Assembly (NCBI GenBank): GCA_035578905.1 | Contig: JAQJVL010000175.1 | Location: forward strand, 124,001-188,000 | Direction: 5' to 3' | Source of the DNA: Stictocephala bisonia | Taxonomy: Eukaryota; Arthropoda; Insecta; Hemiptera; Membracidae | DNA: 64,000 bases | In this document: positions 43,293 to 54,842 of the stretch, piece by piece | Position numbering within the stretch: position 1 is the stretch's first letter | Layout of the letters: every line of letters begins with the position of its first letter | Made by a program: the position numbers and the translations under genes | Notes under the pieces: model-generated | What the model saw: only the letters and a program-made list of their open reading frames with translations | The model's database searches: none | Told to the model about the DNA's origin: nothing

Positions 43293-43586
43293 GATTTCAG
43301 ACTGCAGGACGAGGAGGTAGTAGAGGTGGCCGAGGTCGTGGTGGTGGTTCTGACAGGGGTCGAGGAGGTCCACGTGGTCGTGGTGGCTATCAAAATGGAA
43401 GAGGAAACAACCAAAACGGACGCGGTGGATATTATAACAGGAACAATAGCGAAGGAGGCAACTATTATCAGAATGGCTATCAGTCGAGAGGCGATGGCTA
43501 CAGAGATAACAGAGAGGGAGGCTCGAGGCGGGGTGGACCCCGTGGTGGTGGCCAGGAGAGGGGAGGCCCCAGATCTGATAGAGGAG
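43293..43586 (+). CDS. Caprin: Caprin homologue, RGG/RG-rich exon
   Basis: The acceptor TTTTTGTAG ends at 43292 and the donor GGAG|GTGATT is at 43587; phase 1 to phase 1. It encodes about 98 residues, starting GFQTAGRGGSRGGRGRGGG and continuing with many RGG/RG and Gly-Tyr-Asn-Gln blocks (RGGYQNGRGNNQNGRGGYYN; DGYRDNREGGSRRGGPRGGG). RGG boxes bind RNA and are arginine-methylated in Caprin-1. An alternative AG eight bases downstream would give an immediate frame stop, so the upstream AG is used. The exon is more GC-rich than its flanks. Confidence 0.9.
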
Positions 43587-43650
43587 GTGATTTTTAGTAC
43601 ACTAAATTTATTATTACTGTCTATATTTGTTATCCAAGTATTAAATATCC

Positions 43651-44310
43651 ATGCTGAGCTTTTATATATAAACTGGAATTCAGAGAAACATGGTCTTTTT
43701 GAGTCTGAGCTTGATTTTAGGCAAAAATTTCAAACCATTCAAAATCCATATAATATAACTATGCTGATCTTCTATATATAAAGTGGAATTCAGAGAAACA
43801 TGGTCTTTTTGAGTCTGAGCTTGATTTTAGGCAAAAATTTCAAACCATTCAAAATCCATATAATATAACTATGCTGATCTTCTATATATAAAGTGGAATT
43901 CAGAGAAACATGGTCTTTTTGAGTCTGAGCTTGATTTTAGGCAAAAATTTCAAACCATTCAAAATCCATATAATATAACTATGCTGATCTTCTATATATA
44001 AAGTGGAATTCAGAGAAACATGGTCTTTTTGAGTCTGAGCTTGATTTTAGGCAAAAATTTCAAACTATTAAAAATCCATATAATATAACTATGCTGATCT
44101 TCTATATATAAAGTGGAATTCAGAGAAACATGGTCTTTTTGAGTCCGAGCTTGATTTTAGGCAAAAATTTCAAACTATTAAAAATCCATATAATATAACT
44201 ATGCTGAGCTTTTATATATAAAATGGAGTTCAGAGAAATTTGGTCTCTTTGAGTCTGAGCTTGATTTTAGGCAAACATGTCAAATCATTCAAAATTAGAG
44301 TAAGTAACCA
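43651..44310. repeat. 110-bp tandem repeat, six units
   Basis: Units start ATGCTGAKCT at 43651, 43761, 43871, 43981, 44091 and 44201, an exact 110-bp period. The inner units are nearly identical (AAGTGGAATTCAGAGAAACA, TGGTCTTTTTGAGTCTGAGC); the first and last are diverged, as expected for unequal crossing-over. The array begins 65 bp after the RGG exon's donor site. Confidence 0.97.
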
Positions 44311-44690
44311 TAAGACCATATTAATTTAGGAATGAATATACAATTGATACTTTATTGATTTGTTGATTTTTAGAGTCAATCTTAACTATCATGACATTCA
44401 AATTTTGCATGACAAATAAAAAAGCTGGTGCCTGTATTTCTTTCAACTCATCTCCTACAAAATTATTATTGTTAAGTTTTCCATACCTGCAAAATATCTG
44501 TCATATGTGAGGTCCAGTAGCTGTATGTAAGGCTCATATTTTATCACATCTTTGATTGATGTATTTCATATCTTTTAAATGTAACTTTTGTAAGTCTAAA
44601 CTAAAATTTACTCACTAACAATCTCCAAAATTTAAAATTTTGGCTGTACTTTAAAAAAAAAAAAAAAACATGCTATGTAATGGAAAACCC
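44311..44690. other. Intron sequence, no gene recognised
   Basis: AT-rich with a short A tract near 44654-44668. Confidence 0.5.
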
Positions 44691-45451
44691 CTTGCCGTTC
44701 ATAAGTAGTTGCCTGTTCCATGGTCAACAGAGATCTGCCCAGGCCTTTATAGCTACATTACTAGAAGGTGTAATTTTGAAGTGACCATTCTGACATGGAA
44801 GATACTGTGTAATGGTGAGATGCGGGCAGTTCAAGATCTTATTGAATTCTTTAACTTGTGTGCCTCCTGATGTATTATCTCTGGAGGAGCTATATTGCAC
44901 AGCACTGGGAGCCAGGAAGTGAAGTTGCCATGAGAGTGCCATTTATAGCGTTTTCATGGCCCTATTAAGTTGAACATCAATATTTTTAGTATATACGTTA
45001 TTTAGCCATAAGGGAGCACTTTATTCAGCGGATGACAAGCAGAAACAAAGCAGTTGTACGCAGGACGTGTGTGTTGGCTCCCCAGGTTGTTTCGTCAATA
45101 TGATGTAATACATTTGCCGTGGTTTTAATTTTAGCTACTGTTTTTTAAGATGGCTTTTAAACATCAGCGATCGATAGCAGTACTTCCAGGCACTGTGGGC
45201 GGTCATTGTGATGGCATTTTACACCATGTAGAAAGATGTCAATTTTCGATTAGCTAGTCGGTTACAGGTGGAAGCAGGCTACTTCGGTTTCTAATGGGTT
45301 AGGATTCCAGGCTCTAAAATATTCTCCAAGGGATGCAAGGTCACTTGTGAGCGTTTCCTCAGTAGCTGTAAAGCCCTTGTGTTGATAAGCTAAAGCAATA
45401 TCATCATATATAAATTTTCTAACCTTTGTCATTTGGGTGTCAACGGTATAC

Positions 45452-45502
<51 letters not shown>

Positions 45503-46250
45503 GAGCAGGATCAGGCTCCATGTGGCTGACCAGTCTTCAGCTGTCTAAAAGAGTACAAGATAATGGTACTCTCACAGCTTTTATTAGCCTAGCTCTTAGA
45601 ACTGACTCTAAAAGTCACAAAAGAAGTGGACAGGGGAGGAAGCTGTAGATATTTAATAACAAACCTTTGCTCCATACTGTGTCATAAGCTGCTCTATGAT
45701 CAACAAAAGCTACAGATGTTCTCAACTTCCTCTTAAACCTATTCTCAATAAATTACGTCAGAGCTAGGATCTGGTCGCTGCAACTTTGGCCAGGGTGAAA
45801 ACCAACCTGATCAACTGAAACATCAGGGGGAAAAAATAGGTGATGTATTGTATAACAGTCTTTCCAGTAACTTAAAATAAACTAAGAAGATACAAGGTGA
45901 TAACAATCCTTTCGATCGTGATGAATGAATACCTTTATTTGTAAATTTCTTTGAGGAATACAATGGTGTCAATTGAGAAATACAAATTAATATCATTAAA
46001 ATTTATAAAAAATATTCTTCAATGGTGTAAAGGGGTCGGTCTACCAGTCACACAGTTAAGTTGTTTTGCCAGGCTTCAGAACAGCTACTACTTTTGATTG
46101 CTTAAATACTTTGGCAAATTGCCTGTAGCTAATATCTTATTGTAGACTGTTTGAAGCCATTGTTTCACTTTGCTTCCAGCATGCAACAAAAATTCCAGAA
46201 ATATACTGTCTAGGCCAGCTGCTTTCCAGGCTGGTATAGTAGAAATAGTC
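44691..46250 (-). pseudogene. LINE RT relic, minus strand
   Basis: Read from 46250 leftward: an AGLDSIFLEFLLHAGSKV-like block, QWLQTVYNKILATGNLPKYL, QFAKVFKQSKVVAVLKPGK, then VDQVGFHPGQSCSDQILALT, IENRFKRKLRTSVAFVDHRA, AYDTVWSKGLLL, then the YDDIALAYQHKGFTATEETL block (decayed YADD), TTWGANTHVLRTTAL, and a C-terminal part near 44724-44942 (VKEFNKILNCPHLTITQYL). The frame is heavily broken. An A tract of 43 bases (45457-45499) and an AT-rich insertion (about 45915-46025) interrupt it. The 'AGFRPGRSC-DQVLALT' signature is that of a common insect Jockey-type LINE. Confidence 0.8.
45457..45499 (+). repeat. poly(A) tract, 43 bp
   Basis: Uninterrupted run of A inside the minus-strand LINE relic. 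It may be the tail of a small retroposed sequence or an assembly-sensitive homopolymer. Confidence 0.9.
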
Positions 46251-47200
46251 TTAGGTCCTTTTTCATTTTGTTCAAATTTTAAAGCACATGGTTGTGAAAA
46301 GGATGGTTTTGACTTTTATATTTTGACATCTGTTGTGCTATATTAGACACAAGTAGGCAGATCACTTTTCTACGCTTTTGAGATTTACCAGCAGTTGTTT
46401 TATACTATCTAAAAACTGTGCTTTTCTTCTGCTGTGGGTTTTACTGTTTTTGTTTTAAACAGTTTTAACCCATTTTTTACCCCGGCACAGTTTATAGAGT
46501 GCAGCAGCATATTAGCTGTATTGGAGTTTTTGGTGGCATTAAACTCTTTGTAAAGGTCATCCTACCATACACTCCTATGTCCTCTCAGTATGCACACTTT
46601 CCTAGAAATGGACAAGTTGAGATTTGTGAAACTATCATAATTGCTTATAGTGTAGGAATAAACCTAATGCTATCATTAAGCCTGATGGTAAATGCCTCCC
46701 AGTATGTATTATTAAAATTTCATCTAGATCTTAGAAAAGCTTAAATTATGGGAATATGGATCCCTAATGAAACCAGTACTGGCTGATGTTGAGAGTGGGG
46801 AAAAGCAATAATAACTTTTCCTCTTTCCTCTCAATTAGCTTTGGTCTTCGTGATCATTCACATAAGCAGAAGCTTAAGTTAGGTTAGTAACCTTGACGCC
46901 AGCTGGGTGAATAAAAAATTTTTAAATCTTTAGCAACAAAGATCAAGAAAAGGTTACTCATTTCAGCCCATTCAGCAAGCTTTCTGCCATTATTATTGTC
47001 GGTGTTATAGGCCTATTGACTATGGTGACCGTTCAAGTTCAAAGTTCATGTCTGACGGGGCGCCTGAAAAGTAGCCCCTGGAAGAGTCCCCCCCCTGTGG
47101 AAGCATACGTCACTTTTACGTCACAGCTGGTGGGGGGGGGAAGTACTTTTCCAGTCGTGTACACCCACGAACATGCCTCACAGTGAAATTTCAGCTGTTT
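46251..47200. other. Intron sequence, no gene recognised
   Basis: No convincing coding region. A G/C-tract-rich patch at 47070-47175 (CCCCCCC and GGGGGGGG tracts, then TACTTTTCCAGTCGTG) recurs at 56722-56750. Confidence 0.5.
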
Positions 47201-47329
47201 GTTCATTTTGAAACTATTAAATGGTACATTATTATTATTGGATGATATTATATAATGGATTAAGATGGTAATGCTAGAAATAGGACTGTATTGGGTGGAT
47301 TTGTGATGACTGGAAAAGTAACTGGAAAT

Positions 47330-47999
47330 ATTAAATTTTCTATTTCAGTGTTCTGTCCTGTGTATACTACAAAATCCAGAACGTAATCAGTTTCTCAATC
47401 ATATAATAAAAAGGTGTTGATACCAAATATACTCCTTTTAGAAGGAATACATTGTTTAAAGCCTAATTGACCTTTGAACAGTAGGAGATTTTCATCTATG
47501 TACAAATTCCTAAAAGGAGTAAAGCATTTAGAAAATATTGTCCTAAACATGTCGACTATATGTCTTATTTTTGTTAGTCATCTGAATGCAGGAGGAAGTG
47601 TGTTGTCAGAAAAATTTAAAGTCTGAGAATATTTGCATACCTATCCCTTGACATGCAACTTGAGTCAGCAGAATCTTTTAGTAAAGGGTTTGGACCAGTA
47701 GTCATCAATATTATTTTTCTTTCTGTGCTTCATTAGCATTGTAGTCGCCAGAAAAACTCTAAACTCCTTACATGTCAACGGTAGCCATTGCTTTAGTCTT
47801 GATTCGTCAGATGGAGGAGAGTTATTTACTATGTACACAAATTGTTTGTTAGTTTCTTCAACAATAAATTCTACTAAATCATCGGGAAAAAACTTTCCAA
47901 AAAACTCTTATTCAGAACATAGATCTGCATTGTTATCTGTTCCAACAAACAGAGTTATCAAAGGGAAAGTTATTAGGCAAACAATTATTTTGTGACCAT
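47330..47999 (-). pseudogene. piggyBac-like transposase, catalytic part
   Basis: Read from 47999 leftward: LVEFIVEETNKQFVYIVNNS, WLPLTCKEFRVFLATTMLM, NNIDDYWSKPFTKRF, VDMFRTIFSKCFTPFRNLYI (DE), LLLFKGQLGFKQCIPSKRSI, FGINTFLLYD and DYVLDFVVYTGQNTEI. These are the ordered landmarks of a PGBD4-type piggyBac DDE domain, including DEN-LLFKG and the Asp near VLDF. Stops and frame changes are present and the C-terminal zinc region is not found. Confidence 0.82.
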
Positions 48000-49153
48000 T
48001 AGGGGTGTGCGATTAGCAGTTTTAGGATTCGAGTCAAGTCGAGTTTTTAGACATAATTTCGAGTTAGAGTTTTTTTCAAGTGGAGTATTTAACTATTAAT
48101 TTTCAACAATGAAATGAAGTAAGCATTAAATTCTAACACGATTTATTTAATTCGCTGAATAGTTAATAAAGTTCGGAAAATTGTTTTAGAATCTATGAAA
48201 TGATTGTATAAGTGATTAAATATAAATATTCATGAAGATGTATGTTCAGGGTGGCTACTCACCGGGAATTCCGGGAAAACCTGGAATTATGCTTGAATTT
48301 TACTGCGCCTTGAAAAAACCTGGAAATATGCTTGAATTTCGGTAACCATAGGGAATTCTCGTCGAGCGAGACGAGAGTAATCCGGTGACGTCAGTAAGGT
48401 TCGGACTTCATGGCTCCAGTTAAACTCAAGCGATAAGTAAGTTCGGGTAACCTCGTCAATCTTCGTATGATAAGACACGAGTCGACTCGGCACATTGATA
48501 TGTTCAAAATAATACACATGGAATAGTTTTACAAATCGGTTGCAACCGAAACAGTTTTAACGTCGAAACAGTTGAATGAAGCTGTTGCAGACAATATGAT
48601 AGCTTCACCCACTGCATTTTGCCGAGACACGCAAATCAATCTAGTGTCAAGCGTCGCCTCTAAGATTTGTTGACATTCTGTTGCAACTTACGCTGCAGGT
48701 TAAAGTTGCGACTAAACTTTAGGAGTTTTCGTTTTGTTCTATTAATATCCGATGACGCTCACTGTTGCTGTATGTTCTGCAGCTATTTGCAAAATTTTGA
48801 AACGTTTTGGTGCCGAATCATTGTTTCAATGAAACTGTTGCGTTCTTTTTAAATAACGAAAATACATCGACATTCGACAACAGGCTGGGCGAGGATGGGC
48901 TGATGCATTTGTATTGTTTACGTTTACCATTACTGGCAACAACAAGTAGGCAACAAGAAGAGATAATGTGAACGGTAATTTATCACCAGCGAAGAGCGTG
49001 TTTTGTTAATTAAACCTTCCAGTTTATTTGTTCAGTTATGATCAATAAAATGCAGAATTACTTAAACAATTTATTGGATAAAAACATTAATATAAAGTTC
49101 ATTGGATGTTGTTTTAAGTGTGGAACGTTTTGTGTCGTAGTTTATTGACTTAA

Positions 49154-50000
49154 CCCTCCGTTTGATGACTAATATCACTTATAAATGATAAGCGGTTTTT
49201 GGGAAATTTACATAGTTCATTTCAAACATTTTTTACATATCTTTAGAATAGTTGCAATATGACTTATTATATGTCGTTTTTATTGCAAAAACATGCTCTA
49301 TCAATTAATAAAATAATATTTGACTTACCAAAATTTTTAAAAATTTGATGGCTTGAAAATTGAAGTCTTGAAAAAAATGTTTTTATATTTTTTCTGTCTG
49401 CCACAAAATTTTATCAAAACATTGTTCAATAAAAAATCTAAAATATAGAAAATGTTCCAAATTTGGTTTACAATAGAAATAATATCATATACACACAATT
49501 TATAACAATATGTAACACTCAGGAGTTGAAAACTGTATACTTGTTCCGTATGCAAATTTATACTAGTATAACAATTCATCAGTTTTATAGATATTTATCA
49601 AAGAAACTATGCAAAAATCAAACTATTCATGTAAAAAACACTAGTCCACAAATAATAATAATAAAAACAATAATATAAAACAATAACCTAGCCTCTATCG
49701 TCAATAACAACAACACGACAATGCAACTGCGTAGTACTACTGCCGCCGCTACTGTCAGAGCGCTGGCGCCAATCAGCTGTCAAACTATATTCCCAATATT
49801 CTCAAAAACGTCAAAAAAGTTGAAATCCAATATATCCATGGAAACCCTATTATTTCCTCTTTAGTACAATATCAAATACGAGATTATCGCTAGCGCCATT
49901 TTTGCGTAAATTACGAAAATCGAATATATCGCACAGTGCGATATCATCATTTATAATTGACCCAATATATCGCACCATGCGATAGTCATCAAACGGAGGG
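49154..50000. mobile_element. piggyBac-type MITE with perfect 18-bp TIRs
   Basis: TTAA at 49150-49153 and 50001-50004. TIR CCCTCCGTTTGATGACTA at the left and its exact complement at the right. An internal palindrome ATATCGCAC-A-GTGCGATAT lies at 49926-49944, with a second imperfect one near 49973-49994. 847 bp, no gene; the open frames inside are AT-rich and look random. Confidence 0.88.
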
Positions 50001-50089
50001 TTAAAGGTCTAACTAACTCTAAAATCGTAAATTTTGACTAAGTATTTTAGTTTTGTGTGAATTATTATTTATTAAAACCAACAAGGCTA

Positions 50090-51545
50090 TTATACAGTTT
50101 CTTGCCACCAAACAAAATTTGAAAACTACCTGAAATGGGTCAATAATTCACTACAATTTCGTGAGAATTTTTTATTCTGCGGAAATTGTGTTTACCGAAC
50201 AATTCGAAAAAACCAATGTCACAACTTTTAGTATTTTTGTCATATTTCCGTTAATTTAAATGGTATTTTAATCATCTTTTTTATTTTGTTGTGTTTTTTG
50301 CGCTGAATACAAATTTGAAAACTATTTTGGTCTATTACAAATATTTCTCGAGATATAACGGAAAAACTACTATCGCGGCGAATCGCGATTAGTGGCCATT
50401 ACGCGATCATTATATACAACTATTAATCACAAAAACCAAATTCACCTATAATTCCGCCGGAGGGATGGCCGGCAGGCTGTCATGGAGGCCAAACACTCGA
50501 ATTTAACGCAAATTATGAATTTTTGTTGAGAAATAGAAAATTAGGCTATATTAGGTTTTCAGTAAAAAATGAATTTTCGAGCTGAAAAAATAATTTTACT
50601 ACAAAACCAGTTATATATTTGTTTTTAGCATAAAAAACATGAGAAATAAAAAAAATTTGTTGAAAAATAACGATTTAAAAAAAGTTGGTTTTTTCACTAT
50701 CAGATAAAATACTAGTCTTTCGATTTTTCAGTAAAAAACGAGTTTTCCGTGGATAAAATCAAACTCCTCAAGAGTTTTAAACTCATATTTTATCACTTTT
50801 TCAACATGAAATCGCATTTTCAGAGGTGGCAAGAAAGTGCATAATTACCCTATTTTGGTCTATACAAATTATTTCTTGAGATATAACGGAAAAACTACTT
50901 TCGTGGCGAATCACGATTAGCGATCATTATATACATCAGATTTTAACCACAAAAAAACTGAATTCACGCATACTCCTGCCGGAATGACGGACGATAGGCC
51001 GTCACGGAGGCCAGGCACAATAATTCAACGCAAATTACGTCTATTTGTTGAGTAAATAGTCGTGATAAGTTCGGTTATGTTGGTCAGTAAAAAGTGTATT
51101 TTTTAGGCCGAAAAAATAATGTTACTGGATAACCCAATTAAATATTCGTGATTAGCATAAAAAACATTTCGCGGAAATTACGTATTTTACTGAAAAATTC
51201 GGAAAACTGATATCACAACTTATAGTATTTTTGACATATTTCTGTTAGTTTAAATAGTATTTTAATCATCGTTTTTTTTATTTTGATGTATTTTTTTGTA
51301 CTGAATATGAATTTGGTCTATTACCATTATTTCTTGAGGTATAAAAGAAAAACTACTTTCGCAGCGAATCACGATTAGCGGCCATTACGCGATCATGATA
51401 TACAAAAACTATTAATCACAAAAACCAAATTCATCTATATTTCCGCCAGAGTGACAGCGGCGGAATTTTTGGTTTTTTTTTTTTTTTTTTATTGAATGTT
51501 ACATTTTGTTGGTAATTTATATTTTTGTTGAGTAAATAGACAATT
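50090..51545. repeat. Degenerate tandem repeat of about 0.5 kb, three copies
   Basis: Units share GAGATATAACGGAAAAACTA, then GCGAATCRCGATTAG, the CATTACGCGATCAT block, AATCACAAAAACCAAATTCA and a GC-richer CCGCCGGAG-type patch. The landmark CGAATCRCGATTAG occurs near 50379, 50905 and 51365. A single dispersed copy lies at 23590-23960. No coding sequence. AT-rich further copies of a shorter motif (AAATTGCATWGTTACCAAAA) run to about 51960. Confidence 0.8.
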
Positions 51546-52432
51546 AGGACAAGTTAGGCTATGTTTGGTCAGGTAAGTATAAAATGCATTTTTCAGGCTA
51601 AATAAATAATTTTACTGCAAACACAATTATACATTCGTGTTCAGCCTAAAAAACATGTGAAATGGAAAAGAAATTTGACGGAAAACTATATTTAAAAAAG
51701 TTGTTTTTTTCACTATCACTGTTAAAAAAGTTTTCTGCAGATAAAATCAACCTCCTCAAAAAAAAAAAAAACTCACATTTCACCACTTTTTCATCAAGAA
51801 ATTGTATTTTCAGAGGTGACAAGAAATTGCATAGTTACCAAAACATGTAAAATGAAAAAAAACCTCCTCAAAAATTCACATTTCAATATTTGTTCAATAA
51901 GAAATTGTATTTTCAGAGGTGAAAAGAAATTGCATGGTTACCAAAACATGTAAAATGAAAAAAAAAGTTGTCAAAAAATAATGATTTTTAAAAATGTGGG
52001 TTTTTCACATACTTATCAGATATAAAACGAGTTTTGTTTTCAACTCATCGTGTTATTGATATAACAGTAATTAATTAAAGCTGGGCCTATCGCAAATAGT
52101 CCGTAGGCTTATTAGTAAAAATTGTATTAAAGTAAGTTAGGCATATCACTAGATTTTGAGCCTAATTATCAATGATACAAAAATTTTAGGTAACTGCTAA
52201 TTAAACCTAGGATACTTATGCAATAATTCAATTTCTTTATGGCCTACAAGATTATTGACATATTTAGCTATAAAACGTGCTTTTTTATGTATTGTACTAT
52301 AATGAGTGATTATGTCGATTCAGAAATATTTTCCTCTGTAAGTGCGCCTTGAATTTTGTTTGAAACCCCTTGGAAAAAACCTTGAATTATGCTTGAATTT
52401 TTGTTACATGATTGAGTAGCCACCCTGATGTT

Positions 52433-54442
52433 AAATAAACTGTAAAATAATTTGTGAAATATTTGTCATAACTTATAAAAAGGAGGCCTAAAATAAATTC
52501 TGAGTACAAATATTTCCCAGATACTTTGCATACTAATAATTTAAGTTTCAAAAGTTCACAAAACTATTAATGTGTAATGTTTTTGTTCAATTGAAAGTTA
52601 AACCTATAATAAATAAAACAGTAGTTACACAATAATATGTTCATTTCAGCTAACCTCAATTTCACCATTCACTACAATGTTTTGTTTCCACTAACAGAAA
52701 CAAAATAATTAATTATCAATAATTGACTAGCTAGTGATATCAAGCTAGCTGACTGGTCAAGCTTAAGGTTAACCTTGTTTTCGTTTTCATTGTAGTATTC
52801 GAACTTCCATGTGTCAAGTTCAGTTGTCAAGAGTTAGGCGTTATTTAACGAAACCGAATAAATAACATGGTTACAGCAATGTAACCTGTTAGCAATTTAA
52901 CAGGTTATAAAAAATACCCGGTTATTTTTGTAACTCCCAGTTATGATGCATGATAAGGTTTTAACGAACATATAACTGTAACACATAGTGGTAATGGAGA
53001 GTACGTATAGCGTGCTGAAAAGTAAACGGAACTGTAACTGAACTATGAATGAAACTTAAAACTCTTGCATGTTACAGTTAAATTATCAGAACAAACTTTG
53101 GGCGGTAATTCTTGTAACGTCAAGCAAAGCTGCAACGCCCGTAGCTCATTATCGTAACGTAACATAAAGCATAACTTTAGCTTCATAACCTTTGGTAACT
53201 TGGAACGTTAGTTAGACCAGCCGCAACGAATAATGAGGCTTCGAGCCATTAAGTAACATCAGGCCAAAACAGAAAATATATCTGGAACGTCAACGGCAAC
53301 ACGTCAAGAATAACAAGTTACAAAAATAACATGTTATTACCAAAACGTAATAGAATTACATAAAAAAAGAAAAAGTAACTGTAATTCCCATCTCTAGTGT
53401 AAACTTTTTCAAAAACTGAGAACAAAATGGATAACAAATCAAATCCACGGCTAGCAGTACATTTTATATTGGGACTCGTCGAGCTGGCGATAGTATCTAC
53501 ATTAATCGTTATTTCATTATTTTATTAGTCAATGGGCCCAGAACAAAACTAATATGGGCATTCTATTTTAAATTATTATAGCTTTTCAATTTCAGTTGTT
53601 TATTTTCCATGCGTAGTTCAGTTCTTTTCAATTTCAGTTGTTTATGTTCCATGCGTAGTTCAGTTGTTTATGTTCCATGCGTAGTTTCTGTTATAGATTG
53701 AACGCGATTTAATTAAATCTGTGTCTCTACTCACCTGTAGAAAGTGCCAGTGGTACTGAATTTTCGTGTGATTTTATGATTCTTATTTGTTTGTTACTAC
53801 TACTCCGGAGTTAGTGAACTTGTCTTCTAAGGTAAGTTTGCTGATGTCCTATCTCTCCAATATACTAATTCCTGGCCTAGTGCCCTTTAACCTAACCTAA
53901 AATTAAATCTGCCCGAAATTATCAGTCTTAGAATAGTTTTAGTCGTGAACTTTTAAAGGATGGACCTGAAATAAATGCAACTGTAAATTTCAATTTTGGT
54001 AAAAGTTATGTAACAAAGTTTTTAAAAGGTTCAATAACTTATTCTTTGTGATCAGTTATCACGTTTTTTATGAATAACTAGTGACAGCTATTTGAAACAG
54101 CTTATTTCGACATGCCTTCTTTATAAATAACGAGAATACTTTTCACCGTAATCACCATGGCTGTACGATCGAGACTGGTGTGTGTTAATCACTAATCTGA
54201 ATACATCGCGAGAACATTTCCGGTTACGAATACGATATTATGATCATACTTTAAATACATTTGCCTACATAAAATACTTATTTTTATAATCTATTATACA
54301 AATATGACTTTTGCCTTGATTATAGCGTTTTACTCTAAAAGATGTAAAACTAGACTCAATTTTTTTCGCGTTTTTTTTTATTTCGAGTCGAGTTTTTTAA
54401 AACTTGAAAAAACTCGAATTTCGAGCTACTCACACACCCCTA
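52433..54442. other. Right part of the hAT-like element
   Basis: AT-rich with no gene. 52790-53400 is rich in GTTAC/GTAAC motifs and ends AATTCCCATCTCTAG, which resembles the complement of the CAGAGATGGGAA motif at 40431, so another hAT-like remnant may be included. 53590-53690 carries a short tandem repeat of TTTCAGTTGTTTATKTTCCA / TGCGTAGTTCAGTT. Confidence 0.5.
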
Positions 54443-54833
54443 GAGACCATATATGTGGGTGCTTAGATTGAGAAGGAGTTGGCTTAACGAATGGTTGCCT
54501 GTCTTGGTCTATTACTTTTATAACGGCCACGTTTAGTTTTAGCATACATTTTAGCTTGTTTGGATGTGCTAAGGTCATACATATCTATGTCACTACATTA
54601 GGCCTACCTTCTATAAAATTACTGATCTCACTGTCACTGTCAAGTTGAAAGTCGGGGTCATCGTCAAGGTCGTCTATTGGATCATCAATCCATTGTTCAT
54701 CGGAGAAATTAACATAATAGCAACCTAATTCCGAGCTTGGCTTATCCAAAAAACGTCTAATAGCATCATCATTGTTGTCCTCCGCCATAATAATAACACT
54801 CGAATCAAATCTAAGCTCACAGCATGCACGCAC
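54443..54833 (-). pseudogene. piggyBac-like transposase, N-terminal part
   Basis: The minus-strand frame 54833-54585 contains MAEDNNDDAIRRFLDK and an acidic stretch WIDDPIDDLDDDPDFQLDSD ending SEISNFIEG, as in piggyBac N-termini. After a frame change come a basic part (LNVAVIKVIDQDRQPFVK) and HPHIW before the hAT-like insertion. The coding homology continues left of 47999. Confidence 0.72.
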
Positions 54834-54842
54834 AACACTTAT

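Larger units (their letters stand above)
48247..52427. mobile_element. Unclassified DNA element with CAGGGTGGCTACTCA ends
   Basis: CAGGGTGGCTACTCA at 48247-48261 and its exact reverse complement at 52413-52427. The next parts are also related in inverted form (CCTGGAATTATGCTTGAATT near 48279 and CTTGAATTATGCTTGAATTT near 52381 are direct copies, so the subterminal region is partly repeated in both orientations). ATGTT flanks both sides (48242-48246, 52428-52432). The interior holds a piggyBac-type MITE and degenerate 0.5-kb repeats, and no recognised transposase. Confidence 0.75.
48000..54442. mobile_element. hAT-like non-autonomous element, 6.4 kb, with nested insertions
   Basis: The left end TAGGGGTGTGCGATTAG and the right end CTCACACACCCCTA share the inverted TAGGGGTGTG. 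Flanks are GTGACCAT (47992-47999) and GAGACCAT (54443-54450), an 8-bp duplication with one mismatch, as hAT elements make. Subterminal ACTCG/CGAGT repeats are numerous on both sides (GAGTCAAGTCGAGTTTTT at left; TTCGAGTCGAGTTTTTTAAA at right). No hAT transposase gene was found. Its size is mostly due to the nested element 48247-52427. Confidence 0.82.
47201..54842 (-). mobile_element. piggyBac relic B, split by a 6.4-kb hAT-like element
   Basis: Minus-strand piggyBac-like transposase. The N-terminal part is right of 54443 and the catalytic part left of 47999; the interruption is the hAT-like element 48000-54442. The outer termini (TTAA plus CCC ends) were not located, so the given outer limits are only those of coding homology. 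Confidence 0.8.

Noticed and set aside
43326..43781. A 151-residue Val/Glu-rich protein overlapping the RGG exon
   Set aside because: Shifted frame of the RGG-repeat exon, running past the donor site into the tandem repeat.
45433..45648. A Lys-rich protein
   Set aside because: It is the translated 43-base poly(A) tract and a LINE relic read on the wrong strand.
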